A stretch of 64,000 nt of DNA, from contig CM049307.1 in assembly GCA_026874595.1 (NCBI GenBank), forward strand, positions 28,373,079 through 28,437,078, read 5' to 3'. How positions within the stretch are numbered: position 1 is the first letter of the stretch; the number at the start of each line of letters is the position of its first letter. The position numbers and the translations under genes were made by a program. This document shows positions 47,017 through 60,380 of the stretch, one piece after another. The notes under the pieces were generated by a model. The model was not told where the DNA came from. It worked only from the letters and a program-made list of their open reading frames with translations, and did no database searches. The stretch comes from Sipunculus nudus. Lineage: Eukaryota > Annelida > Sipuncula > Golfingiida > Sipunculidae.

Positions 47017-50000
47017 TAAAAAAGTAATACATCGCGGTGCAAGTGTTGTATCGCCGTTCGGCCAAACCAATTTACTTCAGACTGTAATGAAAATGCGATG
47101 CCATGAGTTACAATACTTTGCACATAATAGAAACATGATCATCCAATGTAAGACGAGATATTCTGTCATGTCTAGGAAGAATAACTTTTAAAAATATAAA
47201 ATTGTTTATTAACTGGTTCCGTCACGACTTCCATGAGCAGGACGGTTATCAACATGACGCGCTGTGCCACAGAAGGTGACGTACTTTCCCCGTTCCACTT
47301 TCAGTTATATAAGTATTGTTGTATTCTTTTAACATACTCTATACTTACCTATGGCACATACACATTTTCGTGCCTTAACACAAAAAAAATGTGAAGTTAT
47401 TGAACTTTTACTAAAACATCATAAAAACACTAGGACATTCCCAACATACAGACAACGATAATTTTTTAAAAAGGGCAGGTGGCAAAGACGTCCGGATTTT
47501 CATTTTTAAGGCAGAAAAACGATGAGATTTCACTAAGAACATCTTGTTATGCGTGAAAGTTAAAATACATAAAGAACCTTCTCAGGTAAAAAAAATCGAC
47601 GGGTGTATCCATGTTTCCTTTATGATTCACATGAAATGTTGCACCTACATTTTAGGGCATATAAAGGTATGGCTACATAGGAGATTACTACAGATGGTGA
47701 TATAGAAAAGGATTACCTCGGAACAACAGAAGATTGAACCCATTGTTACAGAAAGCAGAATAAAAATTGTTACAGAAGTTAACAATACAACAAGAAAGAA
47801 ATGCCACAGAAGATATTTATGTTTTCAATTGCTGATGTTGGTTAAAGAAAACTATTGCCACAAAGATTCACAGAAAAAATATTATGAAAACAAAATGATG
47901 AAGATGAGACTGGTAATGAAAAACTAGTAATGCCAAGCTCCATGTCCGTTTGGCATCTGTTTTATGTAATATTTCAAAGACACACTGAGGTCAGGAATCC
48001 CACTAGGATTTTTTTCACAATGTCCTTGGGAAGAAAAAGCATGGGCTTTAGTGGTTATGTCGGCGAAAAGATTATAAGACAGGGAGTTTTAAAAAAGGAA
48101 GGCCGCCCTTATTGACACATGATGCCCAATTTCCCTGGTGGCCTTTGAAGTTACCTGGCCCTTTGATCCAGGATACCAGTGATCAAAGTGTTTGATTAGG
48201 GCAACGGTGCGCCAGCCTAATTTCGGTACACTTGACTGACCACTGAAGACACACGGTAATCGAGACTCCCAATTCTCAGTACCCGAGACTGCAAAACACG
48301 GTACCAGGACGTCCAAATCGAGGTAACCGATACTTTTCGACCGTGTGTCAATAAGCACTCCGAAAAAGGAAACACGATCTGGGATTTATATGAACAAAAC
48401 GTTAGCGGATATGACTGAGGTGAAATGTTCCTCACCATGATACATGAAAAGAGCAATTTTTTTTCAGAAAGAAAGCCAATATTACTAAATAATGATTCTT
48501 TAAGCACCTGCGCAGAAAAAGAGGCCCAGCGACAATATCTCCGGTTAACATGTCCTTGTATGGATCAGAACCATACTTTTTTTTTCTTATATCAGAATGA
48601 TGCAGTTTTATAATGCTATGTGTCAGAGAATCATTTTTGTATGGCCGTTATTTATCGCCTGCATAACAGTTGTCTTGCGAAATGGTTACCTGTGCATGGT
48701 GAATGAACTGTTGATGAGATCTGTGTTTCAGAGGACAGAGACAAATGGGCAAACCAATTTCACCATGAGCAAGTTTCAGTGATAAAACGATTCCATCACT
48801 CCTCGGGAACCACAGGAATTGTTTCCTCCTCTGGTTGTCTAGACGCGCAGACAAGACGGATTTCCCAGATGAAATATTAAACAAGCGTAAATCGCTGCCT
48901 AGATTAACCTAACGGCATTAATACTGCAGGACGAAAGACAAAGACGAAACGTACCAATCTGAAATCGTCTTCAAACCAATATAAATTCTTTGTTGGAGAG
49001 AGAGATAAAGTGTAACAAGAAAAAGTTATCAATGTCACACAAAGCTGAGAATTAGTTCATTCTATCGAGAGGTGGCCGAATGTATAAACGACGATGAAAC
49101 TGACAGTTCACTAAGAACATTCAAATTGCAAGGAAGGAAAGAGTTATTGACGATTTTCCACACAGAACGTATGTCCTATAAGTTGATAAATGCCACACAT
49201 GCTTAAAAGTAGGTAAAGGCTTATAACTCAATTAATATATTCCGAAATGCCTGTTAACGAATCAGCATAAGAGAGATTAATAATGATATTCATTACATTT
49301 TATATTAACACCAAATTACACCATTTTACATTGAAATATTCTTCTGGGGACACAGAGGACACAAAATGTCTTGGGTCATATTGATGCTCATGGTTTTGAC
49401 TTTCAAAGCCTTTTTCTACTGCGTTTATAATTCACATCTCGGTTCTTCACAAAGTTCTGTTCCGCTTTGGAATACTATATTGAGAAATGGCAGTATTTTA
49501 TCATAAGATGTCAGAGCAGTTCCCGAAGATAATCTGCAGTTAAGTAATGAAGCATAGCTAGGCTTAATTGATAACAATGAAATTAAAATTTAACTCTATC
49601 TGAACCCAATGGTGAAGGTCTAGACCACTTGAAGGCTGCAGATTGGTTATTGAGTGTCCTAAAATGTTTAAGTGTAAAAAAAAAATCTGTAAAAAAAAAT
49701 TAAATGTAAACATGAAAACATTTCAGTGATGCTGGACGCCACTTGTCTTTGACTACAAGATTCATAAGATTCCAGAAAGTTAGAAAATATGTTCTCTTGT
49801 AATGCGTTTTACATCTCATAATAAAGAGGTCTACTCTGGTATATGTTTAATAGATTCCTTTATCCTTTTATGAATAAAAGACAATAAGCGTCGTTCCTAA
49901 GCTGGTCATTTTGTTCATATCCACTTGTTCTTATCCACGTGTTCTTACAACAAGAACTGTCTACAGATCATTGATATATATATGCAGAGTAAGCCAGACA

Positions 50001-50980
50001 TTATATCACGTCTGTTTTTAAGTTTACAAATAAAGCAGGTGAATAGCTGGCTTTAAGCATTTCGCGTCTCATCCAATAAAGTGCGTTTACGTGTTCACTC
50101 ATTAAGGTTTGAGAGAATAATCGTCATATTTCAATTTGCACCCCACTGGAATTACAGGTAACAGTTGGCTGCAAAAATGTCGCTTTTCCACAACTGCTGG
50201 ACATCGTTTCAGACTACAATATCAACTGTCTATGCTCTGGTTTGACAGACCTATGTTACGAATGATACGAGTGTCATTTGTATTATTTTGATATGAAATT
50301 GACGATATAGAGTCCGAAACATCCTGCTTAAACAAATAAATACTTGAGGAGACGGTATTTTAACCCAAGTTAACTTTCCAAATCTAAGATTGCTCAAGGA
50401 TGATAGATAAAAATAGGTATGTAGTTATATCATTTGAGTTATGCCAAGAAAGTCTGAGTAACGTTAAACGCAAATAAAGCTCATGCGGCGTAGCCACAGT
50501 CAGATAACATGATGTGTATCGGTATTAATTTTGACGGTGGCTGTTGTAAGCCTAAGGCAGTGACATGTGAGCGATCATATGACCTGCCATCGTGCACTGC
50601 CGTAACTATATGGCAAATACACCTTTTAACGACGAGGCAACGACAATTTTACAACTGCAGAGCGTTACGCTCTTTGGATGGAACTGCCCTCGGGAATTTT
50701 GGTATAATTAGAAAATGCGTGGATGGCACAATCCCTTTTTAAATTATGAATCTTATATTCTGCATTTGATGCTAATGTAATATTGTCTGTTGCTAATATA
50801 TACCTATTATCAGTATTGTCTCGCTGCCCTATATATCCTCCTATTTGCAGATGTCTCGCTGCCCCTTCAGTTTGCATTGTTAAATACACCCTGCCTTCGC
50901 CATACCCGTAGCTAATGTAACCTGTGAAAGATCGTTTTCTGTCCTCTAGCGCAGCTCTGGACCCATGCCAGCATGACTCA
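47017..50980. other. Stretch without recognised genes
   Basis: Overlapping frames near 47930-48900 on both strands (up to 96 codons) show no motif. No RNA gene or structured repeat recognised. Confidence 0.5.
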
Positions 50981-51953
50981 AGATAAGCCGGTGGACTTGT
51001 CGTTGCTACAAAGACACTGACAAGTTACCTTAACCTGATTATATCTGTTTAGACAAACAAATTCCGTATAATTCTTCTAAAGATTTTATGTGACTCAGTT
51101 ACTTGATTGCAGACGCATAATTGATGTTTTTTTATTTAAATAATAACACTGTTTCTGTGTAATATGAACTTTTTTCATGAAAAATTAGCTCATCCGATGG
51201 CCGGATATTCGACAGGTGTGTAAGCTTCTTGGATGGAGCTATGATAATACTAATAAACTTGCACTGAATTATCTTAAAAATCAATAATTTTCCTTAAAAA
51301 TTTGACATATGTTTTTTTTTCTCATGGGGATATGACTGGTATCATGTGTTGTGATAAGTCCCGTGATTCCTTAACTTTTCACTATTTATCTAAAGATCGA
51401 TTGGCAAACTTGAAACATATTTAGGAAGGAAATAAAAAAAAATAAAACGGGCTGCCGGTATGGCCAAGATAAGCCGGTGGACTTGTCGTTGCTACAAAGA
51501 CACTGACAAGTTACCTTAACCTGATTATATCTGTTTAGACAAACAAATTCCGTATAATTCTTCTAAAGATTTTATGTGACTCAGTTACTTGATTGCAGAC
51601 GCATAATTGATGTTTTTTTATTTAAATAATAACACTGTTTCTGTGTAATATGAACTTTTTTCATGAAAAATTAGCTCATCCGATGGCCGGATATTCGACA
51701 GGTGTGTAAGCTTCTTGGATGGAGCTATGATAATACTAATAAACTTGCACTGAATTATCTTAAAAATCAATAATTTTCCTTAAAAATTTGACATATGTTT
51801 TTTTTTTCTCATGGGGATATGACTGGTATCATGTGTTGTGATAAGTCCCGTGATTCCTTAACTTTTCACTATTTATCTAAAGATCGATTGGCAAACTTGA
51901 AACATATTTAGGAAGGAAATAAAAAAAAATAAAACGGGCTGCCGGTATGGCCA
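50981..51953 (+). repeat. Near-identical 486-bp tandem duplication
   Basis: Two copies (50981-51466 and 51467 to about 51953) begin AGATAAGCCGGTGGACTTG and end AAAACGGGCTGCCGGTATGG. The only difference I find is one extra T in a T-run, making the second copy 487 bp. The copies hold AT-rich non-coding sequence. Either a very recent duplication or an assembly artefact. Confidence 0.95.
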
Positions 51954-54689
51954 AAAAACTTAAATAAACTTAACATTACTGGATATCAGTTATCGTCTAT
52001 GTATGCAATTTGTATTAATCTTGGTAAACAACTCATAATGGGATTTGTTTACTTTATCAGTGTAGACCATTATATAATCTGTCTGAAAGGCCTTTACATT
52101 TATATACATCACTATTATTGTCTTTAAAGCCATTGATGCTGTTGTTCAAATGTCAGTATAACGGAATAGACCTAAAATGATCAAACTTTACTGCCTTAAG
52201 TTATTTTTCAGACGATTAACTGACAAAAATGATTGATTTCAATAACAAAAATTAAGGATTTCGAGAGCCACACTTTATAACACTATACCGATCGTCGCAA
52301 ATAAAAAACAACAATACTTTTAATGTTAATTTCATGTGTTCAATAGAGCAAATGGATATCAAACTGTCATATTTCAAAGTGGCCTTATGTGTCTAACTAA
52401 CGAAATCATCGTGGGTAATGTTGACGTTTACGATTTACAAATGACTCTGTTATGGCGTATAGTAATCCGAAGTTGTTACAATGCGTTACCGATGACCCCG
52501 CCAATGAAGCTTGGGTTACAAATGTTTCTCTTATAAACGACACTCCATGCTTGCCCTTGCCTTATAAATCACTACAAAGTATAAACTTATCCATTTATCA
52601 CAATCGCAGCCAGCCAGGAGATAGCTCAAGGCTCAGCCTCGCCTTCATAACCTGTCACTATTTTGAAAACATACTCCTCACACGACAGATACATTAATTC
52701 AACCATTTCCGGGTAAACTGTCGTGAGGGTGATTCCTTTTACCCGCTACACTGCTGTTACTGATGGCCGGTTTAAGAACAGAGCCATTAATTTTGCACGA
52801 AGTGCTATTTTCTGTTTTAGTATTTATTCTTATGACTTAGAATTCTCTTTCAGTTTCCCCCAAGGACACGAGATGTCATTAATGGACTATTTACATCTAC
52901 CTAAATATCTCTATCTGCAAACTTATTTCTGCTTCATCACCATTAATGTTGATGATATAGTTCTATGGGCCGGAGGCCTTTGCACTTGAATAAAAATTTA
53001 TTATAATATAGTATTATAAGATGTCATATGAATATAAAAATATACACATCACAAGAAAATCGAATTTTTATTTGATAATAAACTTGATATAAGCATCTCG
53101 GCATCTTATTTCATAAATCAACTTGAACGTGTTTTCTAACCCTCTAATGCCAGCTTAATATGTATAATTCACGTGATAATGTAATTAAATCACTTCACTT
53201 ATTTCTTTTATGATGAAGTGCTCTAATTAAACAGTTTAACTATTAAAATACTTACATGTATTTACACAAATTTAACAGACCACTTATTTTCTCTGTTTTC
53301 GAGGCTCTAGTAAATGGAGAATACATTCACAACACAAAGATATAGTATTGTTGAATTATTGAACCAACGTAGTTTCCCCATAAATAAGGATAACTAAAAA
53401 GGTGCATCCAAATATATGTTATTGTTATACAGGTGTCATACAATTGACCCTTTGGTATTGACAATCAGCTGATAAGCATGAGCTATGACATTATGGTTGA
53501 ACATTCACAAGTGGTCACATTATCAAAGAACCTGTTTTCCGTCTTGTAGAACTACTTCATGGTGTAGAGAAAATATGTATTTACTAAGCTAATAGGAGCT
53601 GTTACCCGGACATGACTGTTACAAAATTTCAAACCAATTAAAATATGAAACAATCGGAATTTTATGTTTGTGTATGGACTTTCATGAAATGGACTGGTTG
53701 TATTCAAATGTATAGTTGTTAGTCATATTCTGGAAGATCTCTTTGGTCTGATCTTGTTAAAACTTTGTATGATCAAATGGATATTTTTTTTTTCATTTTG
53801 ATATTTAAACGCGTAGTGGGCAAATTCTTTCAAGGCCATGCATTAATGATTGAATAATTGAAGGTTTCGCATTAAGTTTTACTTTAGATAAATCAAAATG
53901 AATCAATAATTGTATGTTGACAATGATATACATACACATATCAGTATTTTTTTAATTTTAATGTTTATATTCTGTATAACAGTCTTAAACACTTTGAAAA
54001 ATTTGCAAAATAAAGGTTACTGTGATTTAATTTAGTGTTTCTTGGAGGATCTCACCAGAACCCGTCTTGGTGTTCAGGGAAATCTTTCTACGATTTTCGT
54101 GTAACGGTTAGGATTTTTTTCCGGCTAACAAGGGACCAGGCGGAAGAAGAACGGACAGACACTCAGGACTAATGCTCATTATATCTGTAGATCAGCTAAG
54201 CTCATCACGCATTAACCATCAAAATAATTTTAATGAAAAAGAATGACCAGATAATCTTCATTTGCAAATGCAAGACCTTTGGCGGTCTTTGATGATCTAA
54301 TTTGTTGTATTTTATTTCTCAATAAAGGACTCAGAGAGCACATTCCTACGCCAACACCTGTATTCGAATCCAGGCCCGAAAAAAAATAATCAACACATAA
54401 ACCTTCATTCCACATCAATTAATTGAATTTCATTTATATCATCACATGGTATTGACAATTATAATACAATAAAACACTTAATAAACGCCTTTTATTCTCC
54501 AAATTACAATAAAAAACTTAGGGACGCTTGCAGAGTTTTTGTTGTAAAATATTATGATTAAGATTTATAGTAACTTTCATATTGTACAGGCTCTGACCGA
54601 CTCATGATGAATTTATGTCCTGTGTCGTGCCCTGGAAGGCGTTGGTCGTTCTTAGCCTATCACCCTCCTTGCTCTGTCGACATGATTAA
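51954..54689. other. AT-rich stretch without recognised genes
   Basis: Frames up to 88 codons without motif. The segment 54040-54180 contains GGCGGAAGAAGAACGGACAG, which looks like part of a dispersed mobile sequence, but no borders can be fixed. Confidence 0.5.
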
Positions 54690-54785
54690 CTTAAGAAAAT
54701 ACAATAAAAAAACACCAGGAGGGCAGCCACGCCAACCACCAGCAAGGCCTTGTCAAGAGAGGGTGGGGGGACTTCATTAGTTCTC
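54690..54785 (-). other. Possible terminal exon encoding a membrane anchor
   Basis: On the minus strand a GC-richer island of about 95 bases reads NEVPPPSLDKALLVVGVAAL then LVFFIVFS and a stop. This is a polar lead followed by a single hydrophobic helix, the pattern of a C-terminal membrane anchor. No good acceptor with a pyrimidine tract is evident upstream. An alternative frame starting MKSPHPLLTRPCWWLAWL is equally open. I do not recognise a family. Confidence 0.2.
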
Positions 54786-57352
54786 AATATATTTTAATGA
54801 ACTTTTGTGGTAGAGGGTGGAACCTCTGGTTGTATTGCAAACACGGCCTCTTTCATTTATATGATTCCATTGTGAGAAAACTAGAAATTCTATTGAATTG
54901 AATTGAATAAAAATCATATTAAATTTCAATCCGCATATATTCAATTTTATTTAATCGTGTCTTATTTAGTGCAATTTTCTCATGTTTGGGCAAAAAGTCA
55001 AGGATAAAACAAATATTTTCCCGTAAGTTTATTATTATTAAAAATAATTTAAGAAAACGTCACTGAAGTAGATCTTATTTAATATTTGATACTATTGCTT
55101 TCTGTCGTGTAAAGTACATTAGCTGAATATTTTCTTTATCAGACTTACAAACACTAACAAATAACGGTAAATGGTTGTCATTTAAAACTCACTTTTTTAT
55201 TAATATTAACATCATTTACCTGTATGTATTAATATGGACCTATGGAATTTTCAGTAGCCAGTCACGTATACTGTACTGTACATTTCCATATGCAGGTAAC
55301 AAACTTTTCCTCACGTTTTCAGTCTTAAAACTGTACAAATATATTGAAGTAGGCTGATTCTATATTATATGTATATAATATATAGATAAAAATGTATATA
55401 TGTATACATATGCCCTCCTTGAAAAGGGAACACATTGCTAAACATGCCAGGTTGGGTACTCAGTAGCCTTGACAACCCGACTCAGTAAGCAATGATAATT
55501 GCATGGGCTGGTAAACCTACCGGAGTCGTGATGCAAGCAGAATCATTGAATGCATTGCAATAGTCTTCCATTATATGCATTCATATTGTGGTAAACAGTC
55601 CATTATCTTAACATTAGGCTTCGAATGATATATTAAAACAAGAGAATGCAAGTGAACTTACGACCAAGACTTAAACTCGGTCTCAATGGTAACGAGTCAA
55701 ATCCTGTATAGCGTTGAAGTTGGCTGCGTCCAGTAACCCGTACGAGCCATGCTTGTCTTTATCCGGTCAGCAATTCAACAAACATGCAGAGGGTTTTTCC
55801 AATATGCTGAGTTAAAACGGAATTTTTCTCGCTCATGTTTGGAGTTGTTAAAAAGTATACCTAAAATGCTAACTTTATGTCAATCGACCGTGTACCTGTA
55901 GGCAATAAGGCGTTGTCGGAAAGGGAGCCTTATAGTGGGTTCCTCGTTTGAGGATGTTACGGCACTCTTACAGCCAGTAACCTGGTCGTGTACTCGCTGA
56001 TGTCAAAGGGCCGGAATGGCACTAGGTACTCAGGTACAGGATTTTGGTTACAAGAAACATGAATTTAACTTAGGAAAAATATGCCTGTCCACGTTATCAA
56101 AGTACATTAATACTGGTTGATATAGACCAAGACATGCAAATTTAAAAACCTTTATACAGACTTCGTCACACCGGTAAGTTTATAATTAATTAAGTGTGAA
56201 CATTCCGTGACAATTCGTAAATCCGGCAAGTCAACTTACTAACATAGGGTGGATAATGTGTGAGCAAATAAAATATTACAAAAGTACAGTATAAATACTA
56301 TTGTCGCATCAGTTCACCTTGTAGGGCTACAGGCTACAGGGTATGTACTGCAGCCTGCACTTCCCTCTGGACACTCAGGAAAAAAATATAACCAGTCGTC
56401 GCATTAACGAGCCATTATCATTGTCTCAGAAGTGTGAAATTATACTACTCTGTCTCTTGGGAAAGCTCTCAGCCAATAAATCGCATTAGTCCATATATGA
56501 AGCAAATTCTCTGGTTAATATTTGGTACAGAAAGCGCGTAGGGTGACCTTCAGGTCGCTTGAAGCCCATCGCCGCGAGAACGAGGCATGCGATTCTGCGA
56601 AATAGAGATGGATGACGGAAAAGACGTACTGTAATTGACAACAAAGGCTGACATATATATAATAACAGGGATGTAGTTATTTTCCAGCCCGTCTGTCCAC
56701 CGTCTCCTGAACACTTTCTAGTTCAGAAACCAATTTTGAGGGCAACTTGGAAATAGGGTTCATTTTTTACCGTTTCCATAATGTGATGCTAAGCCGCGGG
56801 GAATACACCGGCCTTAGTGTGTGGCCGGCTCCGCTGCCTAGACTAAGGAGGGAACCAAAAACTGTATCTCTTGCTATCTAATGTGAAATTCCTAAATCAA
56901 TGTTTAAACACGGCACATGTGGCCCCCGGGAAATAAAATGACTCATGAGCTGTCCGGGTTTATTTTATACAGTGGCTAGGATCCTCAGAGCGAGGATTAC
57001 TCCTGATTTATACGGATCTGTTATGGTACGCACCGCCAAATAGTGATAAATCAGCATTATCTAAGACATGCTGTTTGGTGTAGGTATCGTAATCCACAAA
57101 AGTATCATGTTTTATAATGTAAACTACAGCTCTGAGGGATTACGTATCAAAAACGTGCAGTAATAAATAACAGGCTCATTAACTTTTATACTTATCTATA
57201 TCATTATAAATAGTCGCATTGAACATTTCATTAGGGTTAATATTGATTAAGTGCATTAGTAGATATTAAACAATCATACATGAACTGCTGTAGATTTATC
57301 AATTTTTTATGGCCCAATTTAAAATAAATTGCTCCCATTTAAATTGCTTATT
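54786..57352. other. AT-rich stretch without recognised genes
   Basis: An AT-rich palindromic patch lies at about 55358-55385 (CTATATTATAT and ATATAATATATAG). GC-richer parts at 56560-56600 and 56790-56840 show no frame of interest. Confidence 0.5.
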
Positions 57353-57720
57353 TTAGCTTTTGGGTACATACAGCCTTTGATATTTGTGAAAGACCGCACC
57401 TGTCACTGATTCTGGATTAAACTAATGTAACTTTTCGACTAGCATGCGCACTGCGCGTGACGTTCGTCTGCTTTGCTTGGTTCTAGTAAGGCATCATTGC
57501 GGTTTTTAATATATGAAACCAGATATATGCAAGACTCTAACAGGAACAATGTTGTGAACTAGGTTTATGTTAGCTTTTGTGTATAGCCTTTGATATATGC
57601 GTAAGACCGGACCTGTCACTGATAATGGATTAGATTAATGTACCTTTTCCACGAGCATGCGCACTGCGCGTGACGGTCGTCTGCTGTGTTGGGTCGAGTA
57701 TGGCATCATTGCGGTTTTTA
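57353..57720 (+). repeat. Tandemly duplicated 217-bp unit
   Basis: Unit 1 starts at 57353 and unit 2 at 57570. Both contain TTAGCTTTTG, AGCCTTTGATAT, ACCTGTCACTGAT, GCATGCGCACTGCGCGTGAC and GGCATCATTGCGGTTTTTA. Unit 2 is interrupted after 57720 and resumes at about 59295 with ATATGAAACCAGATAA. Each unit carries a GCATGCGCAC motif resembling an NRF1 site. Confidence 0.85.
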
Positions 57721-59292
57721 GCTCAGCTGACTTTCAGTCACGCTGTGCTATAGCGATTGGTCCTTGTCCGTCGTCCTTCCATCTGTCCGTCCGGCCGTCC
57801 GTCCGTTAGCAGGGCACAAATCGTAACCACGCACCCACTCGTTGCATGTAGTCATTTTAAGGCAAACTTTTCAACCTGTAACCCAGTAGTTACCCATCAC
57901 TTCAAAAAGAATCAAACTGATATGTGGGCAAAAGGCCAAGGTCATAGGTCAGGGATGTTCACAACTTACTTTGTAGACCATCTCATTTCACTGTACATAT
58001 AACCATTGCACTTCAACTGGTACATCTGACTGTGTCCCCATAATTGTCAGTGACACTTGTGATATATGAGTCCTTTTTGTATCAGCCCATGGGATAAGGA
58101 CATATCATTAGTGCATAACAAAAACACTGCTGTCGGAATGCTTTGGCCAGGTATTTAGAATATGAGAGTAAAGTGTTACGGTTAAGCTACTGATTTATAA
58201 GATGATGGGAACATTTTTCAGTTTATTTCATGGAATCATAGCAATAAATTTAGTTTTCTAGATATCTATATATTATTATACAAATCATCAGATATACCAG
58301 CAAGTGTTTGTACTAATACTATGTGAGTCGGTTCCTGGATTTTGGATGGCTTTATTTGATTACAAGACTCTTAGTGATGCTTTCTGCATTTCTTTTCTTT
58401 CAGGTTTAGCAGTTTACCTACCCTGCTGACCCCATTGAAAAGCAAGGTGATAATTAAAAAATATTTGACTTACACTTTTAACATTTGCATGTCCGTAAAT
58501 CTGAAATGAGAGCTCTCCAACCTGATCATGCCTTTTGATTTGTTTTGGACATTCATAACTGTAACATTCTTTGGAGCAATTGCCACAAGTTTGGTCTCTT
58601 ATTGGAGGATGTGTGATATCAAATGTCAGACTTGTCAGGAATACATTATATCTGCCCGGTAAGCAGCTTAGAAATCATTTTGCCAGTGCAGTTTCTGTGA
58701 TTACATTTTTCAATGTTTGGTCCCTTTTAAGGATGTTTGTTGTTCAATTTCCGACCACTCAGAAATCCAGTATGGCCACCAGTAAGCCATCATTCCTTTA
58801 GCACATATTATCTCAAGAACTATTAAAGTGAATGCAGTGGGACGTATATTAATGTAATCTTGCATTGGGTCAATGATTTCTTGATTAATATGACCATCAT
58901 TAGTGAAAGCTCAGTACAGTTGGCCTTCATTGAATAAAAATTAATACAGAAGCACCCGTTTCACGAAAAGCCTGCATGGATTTCCTTGTTTTTTTTTTTG
59001 CTATATATTTTGATCTTATATTTGGCCTGTGTGGTATTCCTTTTGAGACTGACAGGTATTAAGCAAGCTGTAGGATTAGTTCCTGATAGCTCAACAATCA
59101 TACATTTTGCCACAGACCATCAATTCATTGTGTTTTAACCAGACATTTGTGACATATATTTATGTCAAGGTAGAAAGTTTAAACGAAATTTGCATATGGT
59201 ACTTCAACAATTTGACTGGAATTTCTGAATTGCAGCCCATGATGTCGCAAGTCATGCTTGGCAGCTGAGCGTCATGACCCATTGGTCACTTG
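57721..59292. mobile_element. Non-autonomous Helentron-like element
   Basis: Borders are fixed by comparison with the uninterrupted 217-bp unit. The left end reads GCTCAGCTGACTTTCAGTCA, with a 5-bp hairpin TGACT/AGTCA. The right end holds CAGCTGAGC, the exact inverse complement of the first nine bases, at 59262-59270, then a hairpin TGACC/GGTCA and CTTGTT. Just inside the left end lies a GTCC-type microsatellite (57767-57805). The ends, the microsatellite and the 3' hairpin resemble non-autonomous Helitron/Helentron relatives of aquatic invertebrates. If TTA on both sides is a 3-bp duplication the element may instead be a TIR transposon. No protein is encoded in the 1.57 kb. Confidence 0.6.
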
Positions 59293-60033
59293 TTATTATA
59301 TGAAACCAGATAATTGCAAGACTCTTAAAAAGAACCTCGTCTCTGACAAGTTTTTTTCACTTCTTTTCATTTGAGATGTATAATACACGACCTATCTTAT
59401 GTTTTTTTCGAAATAATGGCCCGGACACTTAGTGTTTCTCATCGCTCATAGACGTCGCTTGAGTTAAAAAAAAACTGTGCTGATTTGGATAAAACAGCGT
59501 CACCAGCAAAGTGTTTTTCATGTGTAAAAGATAACTGGATCATTTATTGTTATACCCAATTACACGTAAAATTTACATTTTCAAAGGTCCATGCGTTAAA
59601 TCGGTATATCAAAATAATGCCCAGTTAATAAACCGTTTAAAAATTACAGTTGGTCAGGTCACACACTGATATCACAACATCACTAAAAATTGTTTCAGCC
59701 TATGTCTGCATGAATAGATGAAACCGATTGATTCTCAAATGTGTTCAACCTTTATGGATGGAGTGAGGGATATGAATGGCCTCCTGTCCAAGTAATCCTT
59801 TGTTAAAATTAAGACACGTTAGATGATAGTGTCAACGTGGGTTTGGTGGATTCTGGGCAGCAAAGGTCCTATATTTGGAGGGTCAGATACCTCGTGTAGC
59901 GGCTGCACCACATACAAGCAGAATCCCTTCTGGCCAATACAGCATACACACCAGACCAGGAAGGTCGCTCTGTAATTCCAAGCGGCAAAGGATTGCACAT
60001 GAGGTAAGCGCTGAGCAGTTGGCTTAAGTTATC
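59293..60033. other. Remainder of duplicated unit and unassigned sequence
   Basis: 59293-59335 completes the second 217-bp unit. The rest shows no gene or repeat. Confidence 0.5.
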
Positions 60034-60380
60034 AAATCAAGCCAGTGCAAGAAAATTTGCCAAAGTCAACACATAAAACCAGAGCCAGACAGTTTGCACA
60101 GGTCAACACATCGAGTCAGAACCATAAAGTTTGCTAAGGTCAACACAGCAAGCCAGAACCATTTAGTTTGCTCAGGTCAACATATCAAACCAGAGCCAGA
60201 CAGTTTGCTTAGGTCAACACATCAAGCCTGTACCATAAAGTTTGCTTAGGTCAACACAGCAAGCCAGAACCATATAGTTTGCTCAGGTTAACACATCAAG
60301 CCAGAGCCAGACAGTTGTTCAGGTCAACACATCAAACCAGTGGCGGATGGGCCACTCAGGTCAGCACAGCGAATAAAGGC
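60034..60380 (+). repeat. 37-bp minisatellite with higher-order structure
   Basis: About nine units contain AGTTTGCTCAGGTCAACACA. Variants follow the order GAGCCAGACAG, GAACCATAAAG, GAACCATTTAG, which is then repeated (GAGCCAGACAG, GTACCATAAAG, GAACCATATAG, GAGCCAGACAG). This indicates a three-unit higher-order period of about 111 bp. Confidence 0.85.

Noticed and set aside
48089-48507. Two overlapping minus frames of about 90 codons
   Set aside because: No recognised family and overlap in different frames.
54350-54375. TATTCGAATCC resembling a B box
   Set aside because: No A box or stem pairing nearby.
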